From Dioscorea cayenensis subsp. rotundata (lineage: Eukaryota > Streptophyta > Magnoliopsida > Dioscoreales > Dioscoreaceae): a DNA stretch of 64,000 bases. The DNA lies in contig NC_052489.1 of assembly GCF_009730915.1 (NCBI RefSeq), positions 3,933,622-3,997,621 on the forward strand, written 5' to 3'. Numbering within the stretch: position 1 is the first letter of the stretch; each line of letters starts with the position of its first letter. The position numbers were made by a program, and so were the translations under genes. The notes below the pieces were generated by a model. The model saw nothing but the letters and a program-made list of their open reading frames with translations, made no database searches and was not told where the DNA came from. Shown piece by piece: positions 47,768 to 58,941 of the stretch.

Positions 47768-50488
47768 ATGTATACATCCACTTGTGCTTCAACCACTATT
47801 ATAAGGAAAAGAAGTTCAGAATCAACAACCAACATGCAACTGATCAACAATGAAGATAATGAGAGAATGGATCCTGCTAGAAAGAAACAATGCAGTATTA
47901 TTTTGAAGAAACTAATGAATCACACAAGTGTTCTTCTTCAGAAATACTTGGACTTGCGCAGAATAGAACAAAAACTCAATTGCAAGGCCTACCCGACTAC
48001 GTCTCGGTTTGCTGCAGATGTTAGGCAGACTCTTGGTAATGCTATGCAGAACCATCTGTAATGTTACCCTTGAAATTGGAGGCAATTTCAGCAGAGGATG
48101 AGGAATTAGTGAAAGGTCACGTGACCAAGTCTCCATCGAAGGATGCGGCTGCAATGACACCTGGGTTGAATGAATCATCATCTGGAGGACACGTGGAGGA
48201 ATCTGTTGAAAAGGAAGATGCCCATTCGACGGTCGAGATGGAGTTGGAGAAGAATCAACGATTGAGGAGAGCCAACATTCGTCTGAAGGATTATCTATTA
48301 GAATAAATAGATGAATTGGAGGAGGAGGGGGATCATCATGGAAGAAGGATCAAAGGCCTTTCTCTGAGGAGTTAGGAAGAGGAGCTCGGTGGTGATTCAC
48401 TACCGGGTTTGGTTTATCTTACTTTCTTGTTGATTGTTCTTATTTTTTTCCTTTCAGTGAATGATCTTGGGTTGTCTTTGAGAACTATTAAACAGTATTA
48501 TTACTTCTGTGATTGCTCCTGATAGACTAGATCTGAGTTTATGCCTGCTATTGCTTGAATGTAGTTCAGTGCATCAGATTCTATTGTTGTTTTCTTGAGC
48601 AAAATTAGAGATAATTTCAAATCAGTGAGCTCTGATTTAGAGCAGAACATCTGGAAATTTACTGAAATACAGTGTGAGTGCTGAATTTGTGCTTGAATTT
48701 ACTAGATCTGAACAAGGTCATTACACCATCCTTCCACCGATGAAGTTCATATCAAAGCCAAAGAACTGAATAACATATTTAATGTAAGTTGGAAGACAAG
48801 GAACAAGTGGTGGATTGATATACCAGAACCTCGTCCAGAAAAGAAACAAAAGGTATTAGTTGTTTGACTTGATAACAATAAGTATTAATTATATATGGTT
48901 ATTATTTTTCAATCCATGATAATAATGTTAAGTATGACTAAACAGGTTGCAATTCTTAACAAAAAATTATTATCAAAAGAAAAGGAGGAGCAAGCTATGC
49001 AAACTCATCGATTCACTGTTGAAACAAAGACTTTCAAGACATGCAAAGGTATATAAAAAATACTAGTAAGGTTTCTAATGCTATGTGTATATATAGTTGC
49101 TGATTGCTGTTGTAATTGTTGTGTTGTCTTAGATGGTGTTGCAGAAGAAAAACATGATGACCACCCTTTGGATATTCATCCCTGCAAAGCCAATTCAACA
49201 ACTTTTCAGCCTTGCAAATGTATAAGAGAGCATAATTATATATATGCTGTTATCAAGTTACTGACTAGTCCTTCAGTTTCTAAGATAATATGATTTTTAT
49301 ATTGTCTCAGATACTGCTGCAGTTTCTGAAGCCAAGGCTCAACCCAGTCCTGATACTGTTCTCATACAAAAAGGTTTTGTCTCTTTCCTTCTGGTGATTT
49401 AATAGGTTTGTTCTTTTAGATTAATTAAATTACATATATAATTGTTGGTGTTTTCAACAACATTTAGGGAAAAATAATGACTTGATGGAGAAGCAAATTT
49501 CATCATCTAAAGCTCTTCGTGCCACAAAGATGAAGGCTTGTTTTGCAGATACAATTATATATAAAAGCGCAAAAAGCACTTCAACTTGATGTATTTTTTC
49601 TCATCATATCTTTTGTAATGTTTGTTTGTTTCTCCTATAATTGAAATCAACACTTCATTTATCTTTATGCATTGTTTCTGTATCCAGGACATACAAATTG
49701 ATCTAAAGATGGAGATTCAAGCAGAAGTAGAAAATTTAGAAAAGCCACACCAAAATGGTAGTTACTTACAATCACTTCAGATATATATATATATGTACAT
49801 ATCTATATCTATATCTATATATATATATCTGAATTAGAGTTTAACTATACAATGCTTATTGACCGTTTTATAATATGAATTTACCTATTTCTGAAAAATA
49901 ACCTGTTGAGCATTATACACTTTAGGCTTAACTATACAATTTAATCTACACATCATACAGAGCATGATCTTTTTGAAAAGTCAATATTCTTTCTACATAT
50001 TATGGTGTTACAACTCTTAGTTCACTTATGCCGTAGCAAATCAAATCAAAGTAACTTACTCATCCAAATTTTTCATTTTGGTTTTAAAGCAATGTAATGT
50101 TCAGTGAAATTCAAAACAATTTATCATGAAATGAAGATGTTATATATATATGAATTTTCATTAAACTTTTTTTTCCCATTGAGTAGAGAAGGCCAGGTTA
50201 GAATATCAAAGAAAAACGCAGATACAAAAGGAAAGAGAGGTGGCTCGAATCACACTCGAGAAGGTAATGCATACAACTCTTTTAATTGAAAATAAAGAAG
50301 AAAAAAATCCTCCTTTGCTAATCAAAGAGAATTTATTATTCATTGTTAATTAACTTACAATTCTCGCTTCATATCTTTTGTAGATGGAACAAACTGTGAA
50401 GCTCAATCAAAGTTTGGAGAAGGAAGTTGAAGATATGATGAAGATCATGAGCTATGGTTCTTTTTTAAGAAGAGGGTACCTTAGATAA
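47768..50488 (+). pseudogene. GTE-type bromodomain gene, copy a (disrupted)
   Basis: Exon blocks parallel to the copy at 58942: 47768-48055 plus 48730-48852 (exon 1, split), 48946-49048, 49133-49219, 49311-49373, 49468-49590, 49688-49757, 50187-50263, 50384-50488. Exon 1 is cut by a 674-bp insertion bringing an early stop after NAMQNHL. Exon 5 has an extra run (ATATATAAAAGCGC) that shifts the frame to a stop. The last exon reads on to a longer tail (FLRRGYLR). The recognisable start is DPARKKQCSIILKKLMNH...RFAADVRQTLGNAMQ. Splice sites are kept, so transcripts may still form. It is a recent duplicate of copy b in the same orientation. Confidence 0.82.
48056..48729 (+). other. 674-bp insertion carrying a coding-like fragment
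   Basis: Absent from copy b. ACCAT (48051-48055) is repeated at the end (48725-48729). The ends GTAATGTTACCCTTG and (reverse complement) GTAATGACCTTG are weakly inverted. Inside, 48061-48306 is open for 81 codons: acidic, with a C-terminal coiled-coil-like stretch (VEMELEKNQRLRRANIRLKD). It continues after one stop as IDELEEEGD. The following AT-rich part looks like an mRNA 3' UTR. It could be a captured gene fragment in a non-autonomous transposon or a filler insertion; source unknown. Confidence 0.7.
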
Positions 50489-53105
50489 CTGTGATTGGAC
50501 TAGGATCAATCACCAGGTCTACAAAAGAACTACTTGTTTGTTTTCTTGGGAGGATAATATATATGTACATAAATTTCTCCTAATTGGAAGTGAATGATTG
50601 CCTTGCACAAATGTTTATATAGTAACATATATACTACATGTTTATATAATATATAAACATGATGTTCCCTTTCACCTGTTACTGCTCAAGGAATTGTCCC
50701 TGTGTCAGAAACTTTGTCTTTACATGATGTTCTGCATGCTCCAAAGTTTGCTCTCAGTTTGTTATCAATAAGCCAAATTACTAAAGCCTTAAACTGTCGT
50801 GCTGTGTTTTATCAGTCATTTTTTGTCCTGCAGAATCTCCAGACGATGAATGCGATTGGTGGGGGTTATGAGAAGAATGGCCTCTACTACTTATCTACCG
50901 ATGCCTTTCCTGTTGCTTCTGCCACTCAGTTGTCTCCTGTGCAAATACACCGTCGTCTGGGTCACCCTAGCCTTTCTGTCTTGAAGTGTCAGTTTCCAGA
51001 GTCAGAATCTATCAAGTAATTGGACTGTGAGGCATGCCAGCTTGGTAAGCATCATAGATCAAGGTTTTCTGCTAGAAGTAACAAAAGAGAAACTATGCCC
51101 TTTGCTCTTGTTCATGCAGATTTATGGGGTCCTTGTAATGTTACTAATGTTAAGGGCTATAAATATTTTCTGGTTTTGGTTGATGATTGTACCAGAGTCA
51201 CTTGGGTCTATATGTTACGTCAGAAATCTGAAACTCCTGATGTTATTAAGAAGTTTTTTGCTCAAATAAAAACACAATTTTCTACTGTTATTCGCATTTT
51301 TCACTCAGATAATGGTTTGGAGTTCATGAACTCTACTCTTCAGTCCTTTTTTGAAACGTTAGGAGTATTGCATCAGACTTCTTGTGCTCATACTTCCCAA
51401 CAAAATGGAGTAGCTGAATGGAAGCTAAGGCATTTGTTGGATGTGGCTCGTACGATTATGTTTCAGATGAATGTTCCAAGTGCTCTTTGGCCAGATGCTG
51501 TTCTCACTGCTTGCTATCTCATCAATCGGGTTTCCTCATCTATTATTGGTGGAAAGGTACCTATTTCTCTTTTATGTCCAGAAATAGATGTTTTTCCTAT
51601 CCCAGCTCGTGTGTTTGGTTGCGTTTGTTTTGTTCACCAGTTTCAAATTGATAAGTTATCTCCTCGATCTGTGAAATGTGTGTTTGTTGGTTACTCTCGA
51701 ACTCAAAAAGGCTATCGGTGCTATGATTCAAACACAAGACGTTACTATGTGAGTGCCGATGTAACATTTTTTGAGGATATTCCATATTACTCTAAAGAAG
51801 GAAAATCCTTAGATTCCAGTGGACTTGATGAAATACCTTTACCTACATCTACATATCCTCCCATTATCATTCCACCTCCAAACATAAGACATGAGTTTCA
51901 AAAGGTCTATCAGCGTAGACATAAACAGATTCCCACTATCCAGCTTGAGACAGAACCTCCTAGATTTGCCATTCAGGGGGAGCAACATCATATTTGCAAA
52001 CTTAAAAAGGCAATCTATGGTCTTAAACAAAGTCCTCGTGCATGATTTGATAAGTTTAGTAAGGCTATTGAAAGCTTTGGATTTGCACGTTCCTCCGCCG
52101 ATCACTCAGTTTTTACCATGCATCGTGATTCTGGATCTGTTATTCTTATTGTCTATGTTGATGATATTCTTATCACTGGGAGTGTCACAAATGGTATTGA
52201 AGATACCAAACGCTTTCTTCACTCTCAATTTGTTACAAAAGATCTCGGTCTACTTAAATATTTTCTTGGTATTGAAGTCACCTCTACGGATGATGGCACT
52301 ATTCTTTCACAAAGGAGATATGTTCTTGATTTATTAGCTGAAGTTGGGCTTTTGGATTGTAAGCCTATATCTACCCCAATGGATCCAAAAGTGAATTTGT
52401 ATGATCCCAATAGTCCAGACTATTTGGATAGTCGACGTTATCGAACCATTGTGGGAAAACTTTTGTATCTTACAGTCACTCGACCAGATATATCCTTTGC
52501 TATTGGAAGAGTGAGTCAATTCATGGAAAAGCCTAAAAAGGTCCACTGGAATGCAGTATATCATATACTTCGCTATCTAAAGTTTTCCCTGGGCAATGGT
52601 TTATGCTTTAAATCTCATGGACATTTAAACCTTGTTGGTTTTTCCGATGCTGACTATGCAGGATCCAATGAAGATAAGCACTCAATTACTGGATATTGTA
52701 CTTATGTTGGTGGTAATCTTGTCACTTGGAGAAGCAAGAAGCAACATGTCGTTTCTCGATCTAGTGCTGAATCTGAATATCGAGCAATGGCCCATACTAC
52801 TTGTGAATTATTATGGATTTCTTCCTTACTAACTGACATGGGTATACCAATCCAACATCCTATACCTATGTATTGTGACAACAAGGCAGCTATCTTCATT
52901 GCTAATAATCCTGCTTTCCATGAATGCACCAAACATATCGAGGTTGATTGCCATTTCATTCGTGATGCTGTGATGCGTGGTCAGATATGCACTCCATTCC
53001 TTCAGTCATCAAAACAACTAGCTGATATTTTTACAAAAGCGCTTCCAAAGGCTCACTTAATGAAGATCATGTTCAAACTGGGCATGCGAGATGTATATGC
53101 TCTAG

Positions 53106-53117
53106 TTTGAGGGGGAG
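53106..53117 (+). promoter_or_regulatory. polypurine tract of copia C
   Basis: TTGAGGGGGAG directly before the LTR start TGTTGTG, overlapping the pol stop codon, as usual for plant copia elements. Confidence 0.8.
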
Positions 53118-53324
53118 TGTTGTGTATAGTTTGCAGTATGGAGAGTATGGTGAAAGGATGGTACATGTATGGTTGTAAGTATGGGAGCATGGCCTTTTCT
53201 TTTTCTAAAGCAGTACCTTTTGGGGGCCTTCTAGATTATATAGCTTTATGACCATTGGTTTTAAAGTGTCTTCGACTTCTGAGTTTTCTTCTTCAATAAC
53301 ACTGAGTTTTCTTCTTCAACAACA
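53118..53324 (+). repeat. 3' LTR of copia C, 207 bp
   Basis: Begins TGTTGTGTATAG and ends TTCTTCAACAACA, with the short inverted ends TGTTG/CAACA. No partner LTR is in the window. It is followed by TATATATATGTACATAAATT, which also occurs before the element at about 50558-50579. Confidence 0.8.
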
Positions 53325-55194
53325 TATATATATGTACATAAATTTCTCGTAACTGTGAAGTTCTAAAAGTTTTTTCTTAATCTCAATACTTACTGCATAC
53401 AAGCTCAAAGGAAGATATCTTCTGTGTTTCTAACCATTGTGGTTGTTTTGTATGGATCCTCACCTCAAAATAAAACTTATCAATGGTGCACTGTTTGCTA
53501 TCTGTATCATATTCATTCTCTCTGCCACTCAATATTTGCTCCACAAGCTCTTCGTCTCTAGATCAAACATATCCTCACCTCATATTCATTCTATTCGCCT
53601 CACCCAATATTTCACTTCATTTTAATCAATCAACTACCTTAAAAATTTCTTCTGATCTTTTATTTGTATCCTTTGCAAACAGTTTCTTACACTTCAATGC
53701 ATAATCAGTCAATATATATCTGCCTCATATTCATTCGCTCTGGCACCCAATATTTGGTCCACAAGCTCATCGTTTGTAGTCTATTTCACTTCATTTTAAT
53801 CAATCAACTACCTTAAACATTTCTTCTGATCTTTAATTTGTAACCTTTGCAAACAATTTCTTGCAATTCAATGCTAATTCAATTATAATCAGTCAAATGC
53901 AAAGTGCTCAATATTCATGAAGAGATCTCATTATCTGATTAGTACATTAAAACGAAGCAAAAACTAATTTTGTAATGATAAACAAGTGGCTTCACAACAA
54001 AATTGGTTAAAATCCATGTCAAAGAAACACTGTCCATTTCATTTTCGCGGGAGTACATTCATAACAAATAGCCAGTAAACAATTAAACATTGTTAAGGTT
54101 TGATAACATACTCAAAAACAACAGCAGTCTAATAACATGCATTTCTGAAATAATTGAAGGGAAACACATAAATTAATTTTTAAGTCCTTAAAATAGCATA
54201 ATGAGGAGTGTTGTCTACATTCACTTGAACAAGCCAAAATACAAGCAATGTTTCACATACTTGTTCAGAAACTTCTCCAATCACTTTCTTCACAATTAAT
54301 AAAAAAAATCAATGGATTATAAATGAGAAAAGTTACCAACATTCCAAGTCAAGAAGCCAACATGAATTAACAATGTGGGAAGGAGATGTTGCATTGTGGC
54401 TCTCTAAAAAATAAGATGTTGGACACCAAGAGCTTGTGTGTGTGTGTTTGTGTGTGCAGTCCAGTGTTCCACTGTGGCTCTTGCAGAAAAAAAAAAATGG
54501 AGGATGTTGGACAACAAGAGTTAAATTAAAAGAAGCAACAACAAGCTTTTAGCCAACATAATTATGTTTGTTGATTGGTGATCTGATCTGTTGAAATAAC
54601 TATCTCATCAGTCTGCTTTGAATGCAAGGAAAAACCCTGTTATTGTGCTATAAGAAATTTAAAGGCTCATGTATTCTGACCTTAAAAAACCAGATTGCTG
54701 AATTACAATAGCAATGGCCTAAAATTTTGGAAAATCCTTCAACTTGGAAATAACATTGGGTTTCCAATCTGCGCACATTAATAAAGCAAATAATCAACCA
54801 TTTAAAAATGTATATTTTTTTTTCATGTCAAATAGCCCAAATAAAAAGAGATAAGGCGCAATAAATGCTTGTATTTGTAGTTAATAAAATTAAAGCTGAA
54901 GATACATTAGAAAACTTGCATATGGTAGAAGGCAATTTTGTATTAGCGAACTTGTAATGCAGTGCCATTCATAGTAAAGTAATTTAGGCAATATAAAAAA
55001 AATTAAATCTGAATATGACGCTTGCAAACATGTGTTTACTTGACAGACAACTAATTTGAGCACAGAGGTTGGTGAATTGCAAATAACTTGACTGGACTAG
55101 CATTTAATAGACCAAGAAATCTACAGGTAGATGAATTGCAAGATCAAGTGATAATTCTATAATTTTAATAAGTAAGACTTAAAGAGGTTGATGT
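53325..55194. other. intergenic DNA with a diverged duplication
   Basis: A block with CTCATATTCATTC, CTTCATTTTAATCAATCAAC and ATTTCTTCTGATCTTT occurs twice, about 53577-53715 and 53722-53900. A (GT)n tract lies near 54436-54458. No gene is found. Confidence 0.6.
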
Positions 55195-55356
55195 TGTTAG
55201 AAGAAGGAAGAATGAAAGAAGAGGAGAAGAAGTGGATCAATGCTCATCTCATATTACTCAACAAGTGTGATCATGGGGCTTCATATAGAAGCTAAATGTA
55301 TAGGTATACGTATGTATATACATACATACATCTAATATACATACACATATCTAACA
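55195..55356 (-). repeat. 3' LTR of element B
   Basis: 162 bp; the minus strand starts TGTTAGATATGTGTATG and ends CCTTCTTCTAACA. The inner side carries the polypurine tract TTTGAGGGGGGG (55357-55368). Confidence 0.88.
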
Positions 55357-55369
55357 CCCCCCCTCAAAC

Positions 55370-55825
55370 TCAAGGCGGATCATGTGTCTTGAGTTTGGAC
55401 AACATAAATAGATGCTGATCACGTGTCTGGGCTTTAGTGAAGAAATCAGCTACCTGAACCTCGGTAGGAAGATAATGAAGCGACACAGTATGAGCACAGA
55501 CGTGACAACGAGTGAAGTCATCAATAAAAATAACATAGTAGTGGTTACCTCCTTTAGAAACAGAAGGAGCGGGACCCCAAACATCAGAATGAATAAGATC
55601 AAAAGGAGCAGTAGTCTGAGATACACTCATAGGATAAGGAAGTTGGAGCTGTTTACCAAGCTTACAGCCAAGACATACAACATCAGAGGAAGGAGAGACA
55701 GCTCCTAGGACGCCAAGACGAACAAGAGATGACAGACGAGAGTGACACAAATGACCGAGACGATGATGCCACAGATGATGAGATAAAAAGGTAGCATGAC
55801 AGTGATGGCACCAACTACATTGCAT
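55370..55825 (-). pseudogene. fused pre-integrase / integrase start / RNase H end, 151 codons
   Basis: A single open frame: HHLWHHRLGHLCHSRLSSL and CLGCKLGKQLQLPYP (pre-integrase zinc region), then FDLIHSDVWGPAPS and YYVIFIDDFTR (integrase core start). It joins directly to the pol C-terminus (LPTEVQVADFFTKAQ, LFMLSKLKTHDPP). About two thirds of pol (integrase rest, RT, most of RNase H) is missing at the join after DDFTR, yet the frame is kept. It lacks catalytic integrase and RT residues apart from the first integrase aspartate. Whether it is expressed is unknown. Confidence 0.75.
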
Positions 55826-56045
55826 GGCGGCTCACTCTCAAGCGAATTCTCGATGGCATTCGCGTTCTTTGTCACGTTAACGGTACTAGTACTGCTCCTT
55901 CTATTCCTGACACCATTCCTTCCACTGAGGCCTCTGTTCTTCTCACGGCCTTTGAGCAGCAGTTTGGAAAAATGGGCTGCTGACGATTCTACAACTAAGA
56001 TGATAATCTGTTAGACGGTCACTCTTGATATTCGTACTCAGATTG
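55797..56045 (+). pseudogene. copia gag fragment, opposite to the element
   Basis: The plus strand encodes GTNYIAWRLTLKRILDG and VLCHVNGTSTAPS. After a frameshift come WAADDSTTKMIIC, a stop and TVTLDIRTQIADLA. This is the layout of the N-terminal copia gag (UBN2-type). It is antisense to the LTRs and the pol fusion, so it was inverted during rearrangement. Confidence 0.65.
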
Positions 56046-56065
56046 CTGACCTAGCTCTGATACCA

Positions 56066-56206
56066 TGTTACATAGGGACCCACCACCCTAACTTCTCCAT
56101 AACTGCAGTTGTGGGGAAGGTTTGGTAAGGGTATATGAAGCTAGAGAGAATGCGTCTCACAGGCGATGTGGGACTATGGACCTGAGTTAACCACTGCGTC
56201 CCAACA
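56066..56206 (-). repeat. foreign LTR (family C) inside element B
   Basis: The minus strand starts TGTTGGGACGCAGTGG and ends CCCTATGTAACA, 141 bp with TG/CA ends. A polypurine tract (AAGGGGGG, 56214-56207) stands before it and a primer site (TGGTATCAGAGC, 56065-56054) after it. A related piece in the other orientation lies just outside element B (56463-56530). Confidence 0.7.
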
Positions 56207-56286
56207 CCCCCCTTGGGCCCACAGTGGATGTGGGACCCAAGATCCTAGCTCATCCAAGGCACAGCCCGGCATCGACGTGGGACCCA

Positions 56287-56298
56287 GCTCTGATACCA
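56287..56298 (-). promoter_or_regulatory. primer-binding site 1 of element B
   Basis: TGGTATCAGAGC on the minus strand, a perfect plant initiator-Met tRNA primer site, adjoining the 5' LTR. Confidence 0.85.
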
Positions 56299-56460
56299 TG
56301 TTAGAAGAAGGAAGAATGAAAGAAGAGGAGAAGAAGTGGATCAATGCTCATATCATATTACTCAACAAGTGTGATCATGGGGCTTCATATAGAAGCTAAA
56401 TGTATATGTATATGTATGTATATACATACATACATCTAATATACATACACATATCTAACA
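56299..56460 (-). repeat. 5' LTR of element B
   Basis: 162 bp, same length as the partner at 55195; the primer site follows directly at 56298-56287. Confidence 0.88.
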
Positions 56461-56462
56461 TA

Positions 56463-56545
56463 TGTTAGGGACGTAGTGGCTCAGGTCCATAGTTCCACAT
56501 CGCCTGTGAGAGCCAATCCCTCTAGTATTATATGTTAGGGACATA
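56463..56545 (+). repeat. LTR-C family fragment beside element B
   Basis: TGTTAGGGACGTAGTGG followed by CTCAGGTCCATAG and CCACATCGCCTGTGAGA, the same as the LTR inside element B but on the other strand. It ends in a near palindrome TTAGGGACATACGTCCCTAA. Confidence 0.6.
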
Positions 56546-56771
56546 CGTCCCTAATAGTTGCATCGAAAATTCTGGAGCCACAAAAATGCAGCTGTATAAA
56601 ACCACATACAGAGAAACCACATATGGCATTTAAAAGAGGGGCTTAAAGCATGCTAAAATGCCCAAAAGAGAATGTCAATGGGCATGGTTCCAGTAAAGAA
56701 TGCCATTGTGAAGAAAATTAGTACAATGAAGAACCCAAAAAATCAATAATTACTTCAAAAACTGTAAAAGA

Positions 56772-56925
56772 TAGCCCAATGGTATGACACCAAAGTATAA
56801 GGGGGAGGTCATGGGTTCAAATCTCTCCCCCGACAATACTGTACATCCGGGTTCCAATACTGTTTGGTACTGTTTATATTCATATAAAAAAGACGCTTGC
56901 CGTCTATTATTCAAAAAAAAAAAAG
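56772..56925 (+). mobile_element. tRNA-derived SINE with target-site duplication
   Basis: Starts TAGCCCAATGGTATGACACC (box A-like), has box B GGTCATGGGTTCAAATCT about 30 bp on, and ends in an A run. It is flanked by perfect 12-bp direct repeats AACTGTAAAAGA (56760-56771 and 56926-56937). 154 bp. These are the marks of LINE-dependent SINE insertion. Confidence 0.9.
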
Positions 56926-57220
56926 AACTGTAAAAGAATTAATGGAACTCAACGATCCCAAATTATAACACAATTAGACGTACATTTTTCTGAAAATCAT
57001 ACTATACAAAACCCTAACTGGCTCAATTTGAACCAAAGAAATTCATTGTTAAGATGATTGAGCCATATGGAAAATCAAACAATTACAGTACAGCAAGTTT
57101 CAAGAACAAAAGTTGTGAACTCTATATACCAATATGCAGTAACCTATTTATCAATTTCCTACATTTCCCAATATTTTTTAAAAAATTAAAATGTTGTACT
57201 GTTGAGGGGGAATAAAATAT

Positions 57221-57655
57221 AGGGAAAATTGATTATAAACCCCTAAAAAGATCTATAATTGCATATTTACCTTTAAAAAAACATAATTGTATATATATCC
57301 TGAAAAATATAGGTAATTGCGAATATGCCTACTGATAAATTCCGTTAACAGAAGTTAATCAAACTTTATTAACTATGGTTATAACTTGGATTAAAATATA
57401 CAAAAAGTTCAAAATAAATCTTGTAAATGGTCATTTCACAATTAAATTTTTTTTTTCAAAGAGTATATATGCAAAGTGTATAATGGTCATTTTATATATC
57501 TGTTGTTTGTTAACGGATGGTTTTTCAACCAATTTGAACCCCAGGGGTATATACGCAATTATATATATTATTCAGGGGTATGTATGTAATTTTTTTTATT
57601 CAATGGCAAATATGTAATTTTAAAATTATCCAGGGGTACACCTACAAAACTCCCT
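57221..57655. mobile_element. MITE, 435 bp, with 7-bp flanking repeat
   Basis: Ends AGGGAAAATTGATTATAAAC and (reverse complement) AGGGAGTTTTGTAGGTGTAC are imperfect inverted repeats followed by CCCCT on both sides. Flanks AAAATAT (57214-57220) and AAAATAT (57656-57662). The inside is AT-rich with GTTAACGG-type inverted motifs. Superfamily not assigned. Confidence 0.65.
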
Positions 57656-57662
57656 AAAATAT

Positions 57663-58941
57663 ATAATAATTAAATTATAAAAAAAATTAATGAAATCTTG
57701 ATAAGTTTTAAATAAGGGGTAATTTTGAAAAGTTGGCACAATATTTTATAAATTTAGAACAATAACTAATTTTAACAACTTTCTTATTGTAATTAAAGTC
57801 GACATATATAAAAAAAAAAACTTGACGGAGTAAATTTCAAACTAAATTGAACTTACTCAAAAGAAAAAAAAATAATAAATTAAGTTTGAGAAAACTAATT
57901 ATAGGTTAGAATTATTCTTAAAAAAAATTTAAAAATGGTTTGAAGTTATTTTAAATTAACAAATATTTATTTATTTTTTTTTTGTGCCAAAATTTAAATT
58001 TAAAATAAACGGAACTGTAATTTTTTTTTTAATCAAGTTGATTTAACATCATTACCAAATAATTCCAATTTTCAAAAGATTCTTGTGAAGAATTTGTTTT
58101 GAATAAGAAAACAACAGCGTGGAGGTATTCATAAATATTAAATATTTCAGCTGGTATTATGAAAAAACCCCAAAGCGTTCCCGCCCAAGATTGGCTTTTA
58201 ATTGTTTACTTAAGCTCAAAGTATAAAATCAGAGATTTTAAAAAATAAAATAAAAAGTTGTTATATCCTTAAAATAGAATTGTATTGAGTTCTAGAAGAA
58301 TTAGGATTCAGTTTATAGTCTATAAAAATAGATTAATTTTGGATAATTGATCCTGCTCCGTAGTGTCTCTCCCTCAATTTTTTTTTTATTTTTTGACGAA
58401 AGCCATAAGCACTCCCTTAATTGGTATTATTTCTCTCCTCTCTAATTTCTTTATAATTTTATTCTCAACATATACTATATATCTATTACATGTTATCTAT
58501 TAATATATATATATATATATAATGTCAATGGAGGTGAATTAAAAATTTAGTTCTATTATTTAGAAATAATTTTGGTATGTGGGTTATATATGATCTTCAA
58601 ATCTATAAATTTTTACTGAAATTTTAGATTTTTTTAATAATTTATGCTTTCTTCATACAAAGAAAGCTTCTCTCATGTTGTTGTTGTTGTTCTAAAGTAT
58701 GCTCACAATAATCTCTGTATGTGCCTAATAATCTTTAAGCATATGAAATTTTCCAGAATTTTTTTTTTGTTAAATTTAAGCTTTGGTCTTTCACAAGAAA
58801 GCTTCTTTATTCATGATATATATATAGCATGCTTTTCTTTCAATGGTTTGATTTAATTTGGTGAATACTTTCCGATTTGATCTAATTAGCATTGATTTTC
58901 TCATACACAGCATTGTTAATAAAGCTCATTTAATTTGAAAG
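57663..58941. other. AT-rich DNA, then the 5' flank of the GTE copy
   Basis: No gene up to about 58820. From there (TTTCTTTCAATGGTTTGATT) it is similar to 47660-47767 upstream of copy a, so the duplicated segment starts about 120 bp before the start codon and probably includes the 5' UTR. (TA)n at about 58504-58521. Confidence 0.5.

Larger units (their letters stand above)
50665..53324 (+). mobile_element. Ty1/copia retrotransposon C, 5'-truncated and internally deleted
   Basis: Pol starts abruptly at about 50665 (VTAQGIVPVSETLSLHDVLH). It runs through GAG-pre-integrase (HRRLGHPS, CEACQLGKHH), integrase (VHADLWGP, LVDDCTRVTWVY, IFHSDNGLEF, HTSQQNGVAE), RT from [13 protein letters not shown] on (IVYVDDILITGS, YFLGIEV) and RNase H (CTYVGGNLVTWRSKKQH, YCDNKAA, ADIFTKALPKAH) to LV and a stop at 53108. 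Gag, protease and 5' LTR are missing. Stops occur at 51018 and 52043. The N-terminal RT is deleted by an in-frame join near 51980, so it is inactive although YVDD survives. Confidence 0.92.
55195..56460 (-). mobile_element. chimeric non-autonomous copia-type element B with two PBS sites
   Basis: Two 162-bp LTRs (55195-55356 and 56299-56460; three differences by eye) bracket 942 bp. Read on the minus strand: 5' LTR, primer site TGGTATCAGAGCTGGG, a 72-bp spacer ending in AAGGGGGG, a different LTR (56206-56066), a second primer site TGGTATCAGAGCTAGG, an antisense gag piece, an in-frame fusion of pre-integrase, integrase start and RNase H end, a polypurine tract, 3' LTR. Flanks GATGT and TATGT match at four of five bases, so they may be the target duplication. 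It is recent but cannot be autonomous. Confidence 0.85.

Noticed and set aside
55796..56014. 72-codon plus-strand frame read as a membrane protein
   Set aside because: It is the wrong frame of the inverted gag fragment.
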